From Candidatus Amarobacillus elongatus (lineage in GTDB: Bacteria > Chloroflexota > Dehalococcoidia > Tepidiformales > Tepidiformaceae): 64,000 nucleotides of DNA. The position numbers and the translations under genes were made by a program. The stretch is taken from contig JADJBX010000001.1 in assembly GCA_016703545.1 (NCBI GenBank), forward strand, positions 62,001 to 126,000, read 5' to 3'. Positions 26,420 to 34,704 of the stretch are shown here, piece after piece. Positions within the stretch are counted from its first letter, which is position 1, and the number at the start of each line of letters is the position of its first letter. The notes below the pieces were generated by a model. That model worked only from the letters and a program-made list of their open reading frames with translations, was not told where the DNA came from and ran no database searches.

Positions 26420-27148
26420 TCAGCCCGTGCAGGTGGTCCCGCCGCTGCAGGGTTCCGGCTCGCCGTGTTCGCCGTTGCCGTTTCCGCGGCTGACGCAGAT
26501 GCCCTGCGGGATGCAGGCTTCGTCCGTGACAGCCGCCAACTGGCGGAGCACTTCGTCCTCCGATTCCGGGCCGTAGCTGATGAGGACGCGCGACAGGGCG
26601 GCGATGTTCAGCCCCGCGATGCCATCGACCTTCACCCCGTTGACGTAGAACTTGAACGTCTCCGTCGCGGTCACCCGGAGCACTTCGCCGCCCGGGAGCT
26701 TGAGCGCGGTCTGTTCGGGCTTCGCGAGCATGGTCGGGTCGGTGAGTTCGAACCCGAGCGACCGGAGGAATTCGTCCCAGGTCGTACCTTCGCGATGGAC
26801 GTGGACGACGGTGAACCGGGGCTTGTGGACGTGCACGTTGGGGCTCAGCGTGTGGTCCTCCGTGGAGACGAAGGCGGGGTCGCTGAAATCGAAGCGCTGG
26901 CCGCGGATAACGAGCGACCAGTCGGCGTGCTCGTGGATTGGCTGGCGGAGTTCGCCGGCGTCGACGACGTTGAGGGTGCGCGCGGGGTTCGCGGGCTCAT
27001 CGCCGAGGGTGGCCAGGAGCACCCCCGCGATGGCGAGCGAACCGACGAGCATCGCCCCGGGGATGGCCCAGAGCCGGAGCGGACTGCGGCGTGCGGGTGA
27101 GATCACCGGAGGTGCCTCCAGGGGGTACGCCCGTATCGCGCTCGCCAT
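26420..27148 (-). CDS. Membrane-anchored His-rich protein
   Basis: 242 aa, not recognised. A cytoplasmic ~25 residues, then one membrane helix (LWAIPGAMLVGSLAIAGVLLATL), then an outward domain. It has clustered histidines (PIHEHADW, STEDHTL, NVHVHKPR, VVHVHREG), which look like metal ligands. The C-terminus has two Cys pairs (CIPQGICVSR, CSGGTTCTG). It is divergent from the NuoE-like gene, with a 127-base gap. A metal-binding or redox role is a guess. The start is uncertain; the frame is open further upstream. Confidence 0.7.
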   Translation of the reverse strand: MASAIRAYPLEAPPVISPARRSPLRLWAIPGAMLVGSLAIAGVLLATLGDEPANPARTLNVVDAGELRQPIHEHADWSLVIRGQRFDFSDPAFVSTEDHTLSPNVHVHKPRFTVVHVHREGTTWDEFLRSLGFELTDPTMLAKPEQTALKLPGGEVLRVTATETFKFYVNGVKVDGIAGLNIAALSRVLISYGPESEDEVLRQLAAVTDEACIPQGICVSRGNGNGEHGEPEPCSGGTTCTG

Positions 27149-27275
27149 GCGGAATGCGGCATGGCGGCCTCCGCACCGTCGCCCGAGCTGCCCGGAGATG
27201 GGGTTCGCGCGCGGTGGCGGGAGAGGGCGGTGCTCCATATAGTAGTGGCAAGTTTCACAATCGCGAGGACAGCCA

Positions 27276-27752
27276 ATGCAGGCTGAACCGTCTATGCAGG
27301 AACTCCGCGAGCTGGTCGCGGAATTCCTTCCCAACCGTGGCCACGTCATGCCGGCGCTGCACAAGGTGCAGGACAGGTACGGGTACGTCCCGCGCGTCGC
27401 CATGGACGTCATTGCGAGGCAGCTGAGCACCACGCCCGCGCTCATTTACGGCGCGGCGACGTTCTACACGGACTTCCGCCTTCACCCGCGGCCCGAGACC
27501 GAAATCTCGTGGTGCAGCGGCCCCGCCTGCCGGCTCAAGGGCGGCGACCGCATCCGCGAGGCGATCCAGGCGACGCTCGAGGTGCCGCTCGGCGGCGAAA
27601 GCGACGATGGGCGCTATGGGCTGCACATCGGCCAGTGCAACGGAACGTGCACGGAATCGCCGCAGGTGTGGGTTAACGAGAAAGTCGTGGGCAACCTGAC
27701 GGTTTCGAAGGCGATCCGGCTGGCGCGCGACATCAAGGGAGAGTCCGAATGA
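27276..27752 (+). CDS. NuoE-like thioredoxin-fold [2Fe-2S] subunit
   Basis: 158 aa. The four cluster ligands are Cys80 and Cys85 (WCSGPAC) and Cys121 and Cys125 (GQCNGTC), with the N-terminal helical region YGYVPRVAMDVIARQL. It is the 24-kDa-type electron carrier that partners a NuoF-like flavoprotein. The ATG at 27276 follows GAGGACAGCC. A TATAGT -10-like box lies at 27238-27243. It overlaps the next gene as ATGA. It could serve in a formate dehydrogenase, hydrogenase or ferredoxin:NAD complex; no catalytic alpha subunit is adjacent. Confidence 0.9.
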   Translation: MQAEPSMQELRELVAEFLPNRGHVMPALHKVQDRYGYVPRVAMDVIARQLSTTPALIYGAATFYTDFRLHPRPETEISWCSGPACRLKGGDRIREAIQATLEVPLGGESDDGRYGLHIGQCNGTCTESPQVWVNEKVVGNLTVSKAIRLARDIKGESE

Positions 27753-29638
27753 ACGCGCGGCTGCAGAGCATGATCGACGACGCGAAGCGCGCGTGGACGG
27801 AGCAGCGCTCCTCGGGGCGCGAGCAGGTGACGGTGAGCATCGATACGTCGTCGCTGGCACGCGGCGCCGATGAGACGCTCGCGGCGATTCGCGCCCAGGC
27901 GGCGGCGATGAACCTGAAGGTCGATGTCGGCATTACGGGCACCTGGGGCATGAACTGGCTGGAGCCGACGGTCACCGTGCGCAGCGCCGCGGGCACCCGC
28001 ACGGTGCTCTATGGCAATGTCACGGCCGACCGCGTGCCGGAGTTCCTGCAGGCCGTCGTGGTCGAGGGCCGCGATCTGCCGGAGCTCGCGATTGGCGTGG
28101 TCGAGGGGAACGCGACGGCCGAGGTGCCGTTGCTTTCGGACCACCCGTTCATGCGCGGCCAGGTGCGCCGGCTGATGGCGAACATGGGGACGATCGACCC
28201 CGAGAGCATCGACCACTACCTCGCGCACGACGGGTACGCGGGCTTCGGCAAGGCCCTCGACATGGACGCCGAGGCGATCGTGAAGCACATGCTGGACAGC
28301 GGCCTCGGTGGCCGCGCCGGCGGCGGGTTCCCGGCGGGCCGGAAGTGGGACTTCCTTCGCACGGCCACGGCCGACCCGCGCTACCTCGTCTGCAATGCCG
28401 ACGAGGGCGACCCGGGTGCGTGGGTGAACCGCGTCGTCATGGAAGCGGACCCGCACCTCGTGGTGGAAGGGATGATGATCGCGGCACGCGCGGGCCACGC
28501 GCGCGAGGGGTACATCTACATCCGCTACGAGTACCCGCTGGCGATCGCGCGCATGCAGAAGGCGATTGATGACGCCTACGCGCGCGGCCTGCTGGGCAAG
28601 GACATCCTCGGCACCGGCTGGGACTTCGACCTCATCGTCCATCGCGGCGCCGGGGCGTACGTCTGCGGCGAAGAGACGGGACTGATCAACTCGATCGATG
28701 GCTACCGGGGCATGCCTCGGATCAAGCCGCCGTTCCCGGCGCAGGCGGGCCTCTGGAATAAGCCGACCAACGTGAACAACGTCGAGTCGTACGCGAACGC
28801 GCCCATGATCATGCGCAACGGCGCGGAGTGGTGGGCGAACGTCAGCAACGAGAAGGAGAAGGGGACGAAGATGTTCACCTTCTCGGGGCATGTGAACTGG
28901 CCGGGCTGCGTGGAAGTGCCGTTCGGGCCGACGATCCGCCAATGCCTGGAGCAGTGGGCGGGCGGGATGCTCAACGGCAAGAAGTGCAAGGGGTTCCAGC
29001 CTGGCGGCCCGCTCTCGGGCGTGGTCACGGCGAACCTGGACCTGACCCTGACGCTCGACCCGTACCGAGGCATGGGGATGTTCCTCGGCGGCGGCGGCAT
29101 CGTCTTCTTCGACGAATCCACCTGCATCCTGGACATGTGTAAGTACTTCCTCGGCTTCTGCGAGGACGAGAGCTGCGGCCGCTGCACGACCTGCCACGGC
29201 GGTACACAGCGCGCGGTCGAGATCATCCGGCGCATCCAGCAGGGCGGCGGCCGGGAATCGGACATCCTCAACCTTGAGAAGCTCGTGACCTCGCTGGTGT
29301 GGTCGAACTGCTTCCACGGCCAGTTCGCGATGACGAGCATCAAGACGGCACTGAAGGCGTTCCCGAGCGAGTGGGACGAACACATCATCGAGAAGCGGTG
29401 CCGTGCCGCGGTGTGCGACGGCCTGATCGACTACTCGGTGCGGGCCCAGGGCGAGGGCATCGACGAAGCGGCCGAGATCTGCCCGACGAACGCCTTCTAC
29501 AAGGAGGCCGGCGGCTGGCAGATCGATGACGGGCTGTGCATCCGTTGCGGAGCGTGCAAGGAGCTGGCGCCGTCGTCCATCGAGATCCGGGACCGGTTCG
29601 CGCGCATTCCCGCCGGGGCGGCGGCCGCGGGGGGCTAG
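27749..29638 (+). CDS. NuoF/HndC-like NAD(H)-binding flavoprotein with C-terminal ferredoxin domain
   Basis: 629 aa. An N-terminal ~115-residue thioredoxin-like domain without Cys ligands leads to the FMN/NAD core: GLGGRAGGGFPAGRKWDF, YLVCNADEGDPGAW, and GAGAYVCGEETGLINSIDG. The [4Fe-4S] site ESCGRCTTC is followed by a later SNCFHG. The C-terminal ~60 residues carry one ferredoxin-type cluster (EICPT and CIRCGAC). It oxidises or reduces NAD(H) with ferredoxin or another carrier. The paired NuoE-like gene overlaps it. No catalytic subunit follows, so its partner is elsewhere. Confidence 0.93.
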   Translation: MNARLQSMIDDAKRAWTEQRSSGREQVTVSIDTSSLARGADETLAAIRAQAAAMNLKVDVGITGTWGMNWLEPTVTVRSAAGTRTVLYGNVTADRVPEFLQAVVVEGRDLPELAIGVVEGNATAEVPLLSDHPFMRGQVRRLMANMGTIDPESIDHYLAHDGYAGFGKALDMDAEAIVKHMLDSGLGGRAGGGFPAGRKWDFLRTATADPRYLVCNADEGDPGAWVNRVVMEADPHLVVEGMMIAARAGHAREGYIYIRYEYPLAIARMQKAIDDAYARGLLGKDILGTGWDFDLIVHRGAGAYVCGEETGLINSIDGYRGMPRIKPPFPAQAGLWNKPTNVNNVESYANAPMIMRNGAEWWANVSNEKEKGTKMFTFSGHVNWPGCVEVPFGPTIRQCLEQWAGGMLNGKKCKGFQPGGPLSGVVTANLDLTLTLDPYRGMGMFLGGGGIVFFDESTCILDMCKYFLGFCEDESCGRCTTCHGGTQRAVEIIRRIQQGGGRESDILNLEKLVTSLVWSNCFHGQFAMTSIKTALKAFPSEWDEHIIEKRCRAAVCDGLIDYSVRAQGEGIDEAAEICPTNAFYKEAGGWQIDDGLCIRCGACKELAPSSIEIRDRFARIPAGAAAAGG

Positions 29639-29748
29639 GCTCGCCTCGTCGCGGTCATGGCCCCAGGGACGCGCGGCCCCGCTCGCGGCCGGCGAACACC
29701 CTCGCGAGGGTGCGGACGGACTCCGGTGGCACCGGTATACTCCCGCGC

Positions 29749-30060
29749 ATGACGCTGTGGGTGGCGTACTTCCGCTTCCGGCCCGGCACGAACGTGCTCC
29801 AGGGGCTGGCGGCGTTCGAGCGCCGGAAGAGCTTCGAGCATCCCCGGCAGGCCACGCTGCTCGGCGAGTATTGGGTGAACGCGCCCGAGGACCAGCCGCA
29901 AGTGGTCCTCATCTGGGAGGCGGAGGACGAGGGGCCGGGGGATTACTACGAGGCGGCGTGGGGCGACCTCTTCGAGATCACCATCGCGCAGGCAACGCGA
30001 CCCGTGAGCGAACTCCCCGACACGCTCCCCGCGGAGCTGGCCAAGCGCGGCATCCAATAG
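29749..30060 (+). CDS. Hypothetical protein, 103 aa
   Basis: Small soluble protein with a dimeric alpha/beta-barrel look (WVAYFRFRPGTNVLQGLAAFERRKSFEHP, VVLIWEAEDEGPG), similar in layout to small stress-responsive or monooxygenase-like proteins, but I cannot place it in a family. TATACT at 29736-29741 resembles a -10 box and would give a transcript with almost no leader. Convergent with the VanY-like gene (3-base gap). Confidence 0.6.
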   Translation: MTLWVAYFRFRPGTNVLQGLAAFERRKSFEHPRQATLLGEYWVNAPEDQPQVVLIWEAEDEGPGDYYEAAWGDLFEITIAQATRPVSELPDTLPAELAKRGIQ

Positions 30061-30063
30061 CCG

Positions 30064-30963
30064 CTAACGCTTCCCGAGGTACTCCGTCAGGGTCAGGCCG
30101 CTCGCGTTCACTTTCGATGCCTCGCCCCGGCCGATGTAGCGGATGTGCCAGGGTTCGTAGGCGTACCCGGTGACGCCTTCCTTGCCGGCCGGGTAGCTGA
30201 CGACGAAGCCGAACTTCCAGCTATTCGCGGCGATCCAGTCGGCTTCGCGCGTGCCAATGAGCGATTCGAGGCCGCAGCCGGCGGCCGGGCTGCTCACGTC
30301 CGCGGTCGTGCCAAGCTGGTGTTCACTGTGCCCGGGCCGGGCGCTCGTGCGGTCCGCGTAATCCTGGCCCGAGGTCCGGACCCAGTAGTTGTAGGTCTCG
30401 ACCTGGTCCTGGTAGCTGCGGTAGGAACTCACGGCGCCGAGGGAGAAGCCGTCCTTGCGTGCGGCGTCGATCATCTCCACGAGGGCGTTTCGCGCGTCGC
30501 CGATGAGCACCTGCTGGCCGTCGGTGGCGGAGCACGACGGCACGACCTGCAGCCCGCCGGGTGCGCAGTTCGCGGAGAGCGCGTTCTGCTTGTTGAGCGG
30601 AGCGAGAATGTCACCGCAGGCGACGATGTTGGCCGGCGTTGTGGCCGTGCCCCCGCCGTTGCCGCCACCGGCCGGTGTGGCCGACTTGCCGGGAGTGGCG
30701 GTGGGGCCGGTCGCGGGTGAGGTCGCCGTCGCGGTCGTGGGAGCGGTGCCTTCGGCGGGGGTGCCGGTTGGGGTCTCGGTGGCCGGGGCCACCGTCAGCG
30801 GGCCGCCGCCGTCGCTGCCGCATGCCGCGCCCGCGACCATGGCGATGAAGACCATGAAGCTGATGGCGAGCGAACCGACGGCGATCACGAAGAGCGGGGG
30901 GACGGTAAGGGCGCCTTCGCGGCGGGCACTGCCGACCGTGGCGCGGGCATCGCGCTGCTGCAT
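30064..30963 (-). CDS. D-alanyl-D-alanine carboxypeptidase, VanY/M15B family, membrane-anchored
   Basis: 299 aa. An N-terminal membrane helix ends in GAACG, a lipobox-like site, followed by ~70 residues of Thr/Pro/Ala/Gly linker. The peptidase domain has SSYRSYQDQ, the zinc motif RPGHSEHQLGTTADVS (His and Asp ligands) and EPWHIRYIG (catalytic Glu and third ligand His). It trims peptidoglycan stem peptides outside the membrane. The ATG at 30963 is chosen to begin shortly before the helix. Its 5' end overlaps nothing; the alpha/beta hydrolase upstream is on the same strand. Confidence 0.9.
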   Translation of the reverse strand: MQQRDARATVGSARREGALTVPPLFVIAVGSLAISFMVFIAMVAGAACGSDGGGPLTVAPATETPTGTPAEGTAPTTATATSPATGPTATPGKSATPAGGGNGGGTATTPANIVACGDILAPLNKQNALSANCAPGGLQVVPSCSATDGQQVLIGDARNALVEMIDAARKDGFSLGAVSSYRSYQDQVETYNYWVRTSGQDYADRTSARPGHSEHQLGTTADVSSPAAGCGLESLIGTREADWIAANSWKFGFVVSYPAGKEGVTGYAYEPWHIRYIGRGEASKVNASGLTLTEYLGKR

Positions 30964-31021
30964 CGGCTTCACCTTACCGGAACGGTGATTCGGAGCAAGA
31001 AAGGCGGATGTTGCAGAACCG

Positions 31022-31822
31022 TCACCGTGGAAGACGCGGGTCGCGCTCCACGTCATCAAGGAATGCCCGGAGCAGCGCGTTCGTCATGGCGGGCTTCTCC
31101 AGCTGGAAGAAGTGACCACCGCCGGCGATGGGTTCCTGGCGGATGAACATGCAGACCTCGCGGAGCCAGGTGATGTCGCCGGCGGGGCGCGAAGCCCACA
31201 TCGCCATGAACGGCTTCTTGTCAGCGAGGTGGGCGAGCTCGGTCATGCGCGCCGTCACGCCGTCGTCGTCGCTGAGCATGCCGGCGGCGACGTCCGCGGG
31301 GCAGCCGAGCATCATTGTGCGCACGGCATCGCGAACGCCGGCGGGCGTGCCGCCCGTGAAGAAGCGCTCGACCATCGGCTCCAGGGCGCCGATGCCCTCG
31401 GCGTGCAGGCGTTGCACCAGTGGGGCGGCCCCGAGGCCGGTCTTGCGGAGAGGCGAATCGGCGGCGGCGATGCCGAGTACGAGGTCCGGGTGGCGTTCGT
31501 TCAGCAGGAGCGCGACGAGACCACCGAGGCTGTGCCCGACAATGACCGCGGGCCCGACGGCGAGCTCCCGCATGATCGCGGCCACGTCGTCGGCCTGCTG
31601 CTCGACGTGGTATGGGGGAACCGCGGTGGATTCGCCACGGCCGCGAAGGTCCACGGCGATGCAGCGATGGTCGCGCGAAAGGTCCTCGACCTGAGGCAGC
31701 CAGGCGGTGTGGTCGCAGGCGAGGCCGTGGACGAAGACGAACGGCGGTGAGCCGGAGCCGGCCTCGAAGACCGCGAAGGTGGCGCCGTTCGCCTCGACCT
31801 GGTGGCGGGTTAGCTGCGCCAC
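31022..31822 (-). CDS. Alpha/beta hydrolase
   Basis: 266-aa alpha/beta-hydrolase. The oxyanion strand is FVFVHGLACDHTAW, the nucleophile elbow is GHSLGG, and the catalytic His is in GGGHFFQLEKP. The acid is probably the Asp near SRPAGDITW. A lid region occurs between residues ~130 and 190. The start overlaps the end of the next hydrolase gene by 13 nt, suggesting one transcript. Substrate unknown. Confidence 0.92.
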   Translation of the reverse strand: MAQLTRHQVEANGATFAVFEAGSGSPPFVFVHGLACDHTAWLPQVEDLSRDHRCIAVDLRGRGESTAVPPYHVEQQADDVAAIMRELAVGPAVIVGHSLGGLVALLLNERHPDLVLGIAAADSPLRKTGLGAAPLVQRLHAEGIGALEPMVERFFTGGTPAGVRDAVRTMMLGCPADVAAGMLSDDDGVTARMTELAHLADKKPFMAMWASRPAGDITWLREVCMFIRQEPIAGGGHFFQLEKPAMTNALLRAFLDDVERDPRLPR

Positions 31823-33366
31823 TTCCGGCGCCCCTTCGACGACGTGCCCTCGCCGCTAGCGTGCTGTTTCGCGGTGCTCACCTTTTTGGCCGCGCCGAGG
31901 AGCATGGGGGCCACCGTGGCCACCTTCCAGGCCATACCGGCGCTCCGCCGCAGGCCTGACTTGCGCGGCTTCGAACGCAACTTCGCCGTGCGCGCGTCCG
32001 CCTTCTGGACGGCGACGCGGACGGCGGCGGGGGCGTGCCGGGTGCGTTCGCCGAGGGCGGCGAGCACGTCCTCGGCGCCCTCGCGCGCGCGCTCAACATC
32101 CACATCGTGGAGGGCGATGCGGGCGCGGGAGAGGCCTTCGCGCGAGACGTGGCTGAGGTCGTTCAGGAGCGCGAGCGCGCGTTCGCGGGCAACTTCGACA
32201 TCGACGGCGGGGATGGTGACTTCGCGATGGCCGACGAGCGGGCGGGAGGCCTTCGCCTCCGCCTGCTTGCGGCGGCGCTTCCGGGCGGCCTCGCGGCCGA
32301 TAAAGGCGAGGCCGGCGACCGCCAGCAGGCCCGCGGCCCCGCCGGCGAGCATCGCCAACGTGCTCGGGCCGCGGCGCCGCCGCTGTGCCTCTTCGTGCAC
32401 TTCCACGAGCCGTTCGAGGGGCGGCGGCTCGGCCACCGCGCCGGGGGCGAAGGTGCCGTTCGCGACATCGTCGAGGAAGGCCGTGACGGCGGCGGTGAAG
32501 TCGTCCGGGTTATCGCCGGGGACGCTGTGCCCGGCGGCGGGCACGACGACGAGGCGGCAGCGCGCCATCTCCTGAGCGGCGCGCTCGGCGACTTCCTGTG
32601 TGAGCACGTCGCTCTCGGCGCCGCGAAGGAGCAGCGTCGGGACCATGACGCCGCGGAAGAGCGCCCAGACTTCGTCGTTGCTCATCTCGCTGCCGATGCG
32701 GAGGTTCGCATCCTGCTGGCGGAAACGGCTATCGAACTTCCAGGTCCACTTGCCGCCGGGCATCTGGCGCAGGCGGTGGCGCATCCGCTCGCGGATGTTC
32801 TCGATCGTGCGGCGCTGGTTGAAACGGTGGGCCATCTCGACGAACTGGTCGAATTCGAGCTCATCGGGGCCGCGGGTGAAGCGCACGATGTTGTCCACGC
32901 CTTCGCGCGCCGACTCGGGCCCGACATCGACGAGCACGAGCGAGCGGGCGCGCGCGGGGTAGCGGTTCACGAACGCGACGCTGTTCAGGCCGCCCATGCT
33001 GTGGCCCATGAGGACGAACCGTTCGAGGTTCAGCGCGGCGCAGAACGCTTCGATGTCCTCGACGAAGGCGTCGCGGGAGTAGTCGCCTTCGTCGGACCAA
33101 TCGCTGTCGCCGTGACCGCGCTGGTCGAGAGCAAGGAGGCGGTAGGAGCCCTGCAGGCGCTCGGCGAACTCATCGAACATGTGCCCGGAGACGCCGAAGC
33201 CATGGATCATGAGGATGACGGGGGCATCGGGAGCGCCCCATTCCTGGTAGTGCAGCTTCAATCCGCGGACGTTGACATCCCGATCGACGTAGCCGGCAGT
33301 AATAACAGAACGGACTCCAGCGCCAAGGTGCCCGCGCACTGCGGGGAGTCCGATGATACCACCCAT
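31810..33366 (-). CDS. Alpha/beta hydrolase with C-terminal membrane helix and basic tail
   Basis: 518 aa. Residues ~20-290 form an alpha/beta hydrolase (LMIHGFGVSGHMFDEFA, nucleophile GHSMGG, His in PAAGHSVPGDNP). After a linker, residues ~325-345 form a membrane helix (TLAMLAGGAAGLLAVAGLAFIG), then ~170 residues of Lys/Arg/Glu-rich helix (RARIALHDVDVERAREGAED) ending in a Lys/Ser-rich tail. The hydrolase family is sure; the extension is not recognised. The ATG at 33366 is one of several possible starts. Confidence 0.85.
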   Translation of the reverse strand: MGGIIGLPAVRGHLGAGVRSVITAGYVDRDVNVRGLKLHYQEWGAPDAPVILMIHGFGVSGHMFDEFAERLQGSYRLLALDQRGHGDSDWSDEGDYSRDAFVEDIEAFCAALNLERFVLMGHSMGGLNSVAFVNRYPARARSLVLVDVGPESAREGVDNIVRFTRGPDELEFDQFVEMAHRFNQRRTIENIRERMRHRLRQMPGGKWTWKFDSRFRQQDANLRIGSEMSNDEVWALFRGVMVPTLLLRGAESDVLTQEVAERAAQEMARCRLVVVPAAGHSVPGDNPDDFTAAVTAFLDDVANGTFAPGAVAEPPPLERLVEVHEEAQRRRRGPSTLAMLAGGAAGLLAVAGLAFIGREAARKRRRKQAEAKASRPLVGHREVTIPAVDVEVARERALALLNDLSHVSREGLSRARIALHDVDVERAREGAEDVLAALGERTRHAPAAVRVAVQKADARTAKLRSKPRKSGLRRSAGMAWKVATVAPMLLGAAKKVSTAKQHASGEGTSSKGRRKWRS

Positions 33367-33421
33367 GGCGTGGCTCGCCCGCGCTCGGCGTTCGCGGCGC
33401 GCGTGACATCCCCGTTGAGCG

Positions 33422-34102
33422 TCAGGAGAGTAGGGGCAGTCGCTGGGCGGCGAGCAGGTCGTTGTAGTGCGCGACGACGCTATCGCCCTGGTAGGCGAAG
33501 CCGCCACCGGGGTTGAACGAGTAGTTGTAGGCGGCACGAACGGCGTATTCGCCACGATATCCGGCGCGCTCACCCGCGTGCCATGCCTCGGCAAGACCTT
33601 TAGCCGCGCGCTCCGCGTTGGTCTCGGGGTCGAAACGGGCATCGCCCATGCCGTAGCCGTACCCCTGGTCGTGCAGCTGGAAAAGCCCCACGGAGTGCCC
33701 GCTATCGCCCACGGCGTCGGGCCGGCCGCCGCTTTCGGAGAGCATGACGGCCTTGAGGAAGAGGGGCGGCACGTTGTACTTCGCGCCGATGCGATTGAGC
33801 ATCCCGTCCCATTGGTCCGGGTCGGCGTTCGAGTTCGAACGCACGGGCGTGTGGGGCGTGTACTCGCGGGTGGAGGCAGTCCGGACGGCGGCGGTCCGCG
33901 CGGAATTGGCCGCCGGCGCCCCGGCCGTGCGGGCGGTGGTCCGCGCGGGGGCTTTCGTCATGATGGCGGGCAGCGGGTCCGGGGCGAGGCGTGAGGAGCT
34001 GCTGGCGAGCGAAAACGGGAGGTTCGCCCGCAGCGCCGCGGCCTCGCGAAGGGAGACGTGAGCGGCCGATGGCGACCCGTTGGCGGCGGGATCGATAGCC
34101 AT
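33422..34102 (-). CDS. Lytic transglycosylase (SLT domain)
   Basis: 226 aa. A ~100-residue Ala/Thr/Ser/Arg-rich N-terminal region without a clear signal peptide precedes the SLT domain: NVPPLFLKAVMLSESGG with the catalytic Glu, GHSVGLFQLHDQGYG, and AAYNYS near the end. It would cleave glycan strands of peptidoglycan. The lack of an obvious signal peptide recalls phage-type endolysins or export by another route. The ATG at 34102 is chosen; a TTG two codons upstream is also open. Confidence 0.85.
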   Translation of the reverse strand: MAIDPAANGSPSAAHVSLREAAALRANLPFSLASSSSRLAPDPLPAIMTKAPARTTARTAGAPAANSARTAAVRTASTREYTPHTPVRSNSNADPDQWDGMLNRIGAKYNVPPLFLKAVMLSESGGRPDAVGDSGHSVGLFQLHDQGYGYGMGDARFDPETNAERAAKGLAEAWHAGERAGYRGEYAVRAAYNYSFNPGGGFAYQGDSVVAHYNDLLAAQRLPLLS

Positions 34103-34191
34103 GTCCAAAGCAGGCTAGTATCGGCGTGCGCCGCGCCGTATCGGGGGAGTCCCCAGCGGGAGCGGCGCGAATCCCGCGACCCGGTGGTGAC

Positions 34192-34689
34192 ATGCCCGAA
34201 TCCCGCATCCCCGACCCAGCCCTCATGGCTCGCCTGCAGCTCAGCGTGAAGGGCGTCGACTGGGCCGCTTCGCTCATTCGCGCACACCAGCACGAGGTGC
34301 CCGAAGGGGAGGAATGGTCGCCCCACCAGCACCTCGTCCACTTGCTGGCGGTCGAGACGGGCAACTACCACGTGCGGCTCGAACGGGTGCTGGCCGAAGA
34401 GCGGCCGGTGCTCGCGGCGTGGTCAGCCGCCGTCGACCCCGAGCTTGAGGCACTCGATCTCGACGCGCTCGCCGAGCGGTTCATCTCCGCCCGCGCGAAG
34501 ACGTACGAGCTGTTCAAGGGACTGACGCAGGAACAGTGGTCACGCACGGCGATCTGGCCCGACGGCCGCGAGGTGGACGTGGCGTGGATGGCGGAGAAGG
34601 CGCTCTGGCACGCGTTGGACCACTTCGCCACGCTGCTGGACATGCACCAGACGTTCGACGCACTGCACGCGAAGGCCTGGCAGGCGTAA
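34192..34689 (+). CDS. DinB-like four-helix metalloprotein
   Basis: 165 aa. The DinB/YfiT layout is seen: a His in the second helix (EEWSPHQHLVHLLAVE) and a distal pair in EKALWHALDHFATLL, spaced like the family's metal triad. Members are thiol-transferases or stress proteins; the exact role here is unknown. The ATG at 34192 follows CCGGTGGTGAC. Divergent from the transglycosylase gene. Confidence 0.85.
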   Translation: MPESRIPDPALMARLQLSVKGVDWAASLIRAHQHEVPEGEEWSPHQHLVHLLAVETGNYHVRLERVLAEERPVLAAWSAAVDPELEALDLDALAERFISARAKTYELFKGLTQEQWSRTAIWPDGREVDVAWMAEKALWHALDHFATLLDMHQTFDALHAKAWQA

Positions 34690-34704
34690 CACCGGCGCGC
34701 CGCC

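Noticed and set aside
23158..26493. 1111-codon plus-strand frame opposite tal-pgi
   Set aside because: Gly/Glu/Val/Arg-rich shadow of a clear fusion enzyme on the minus strand.
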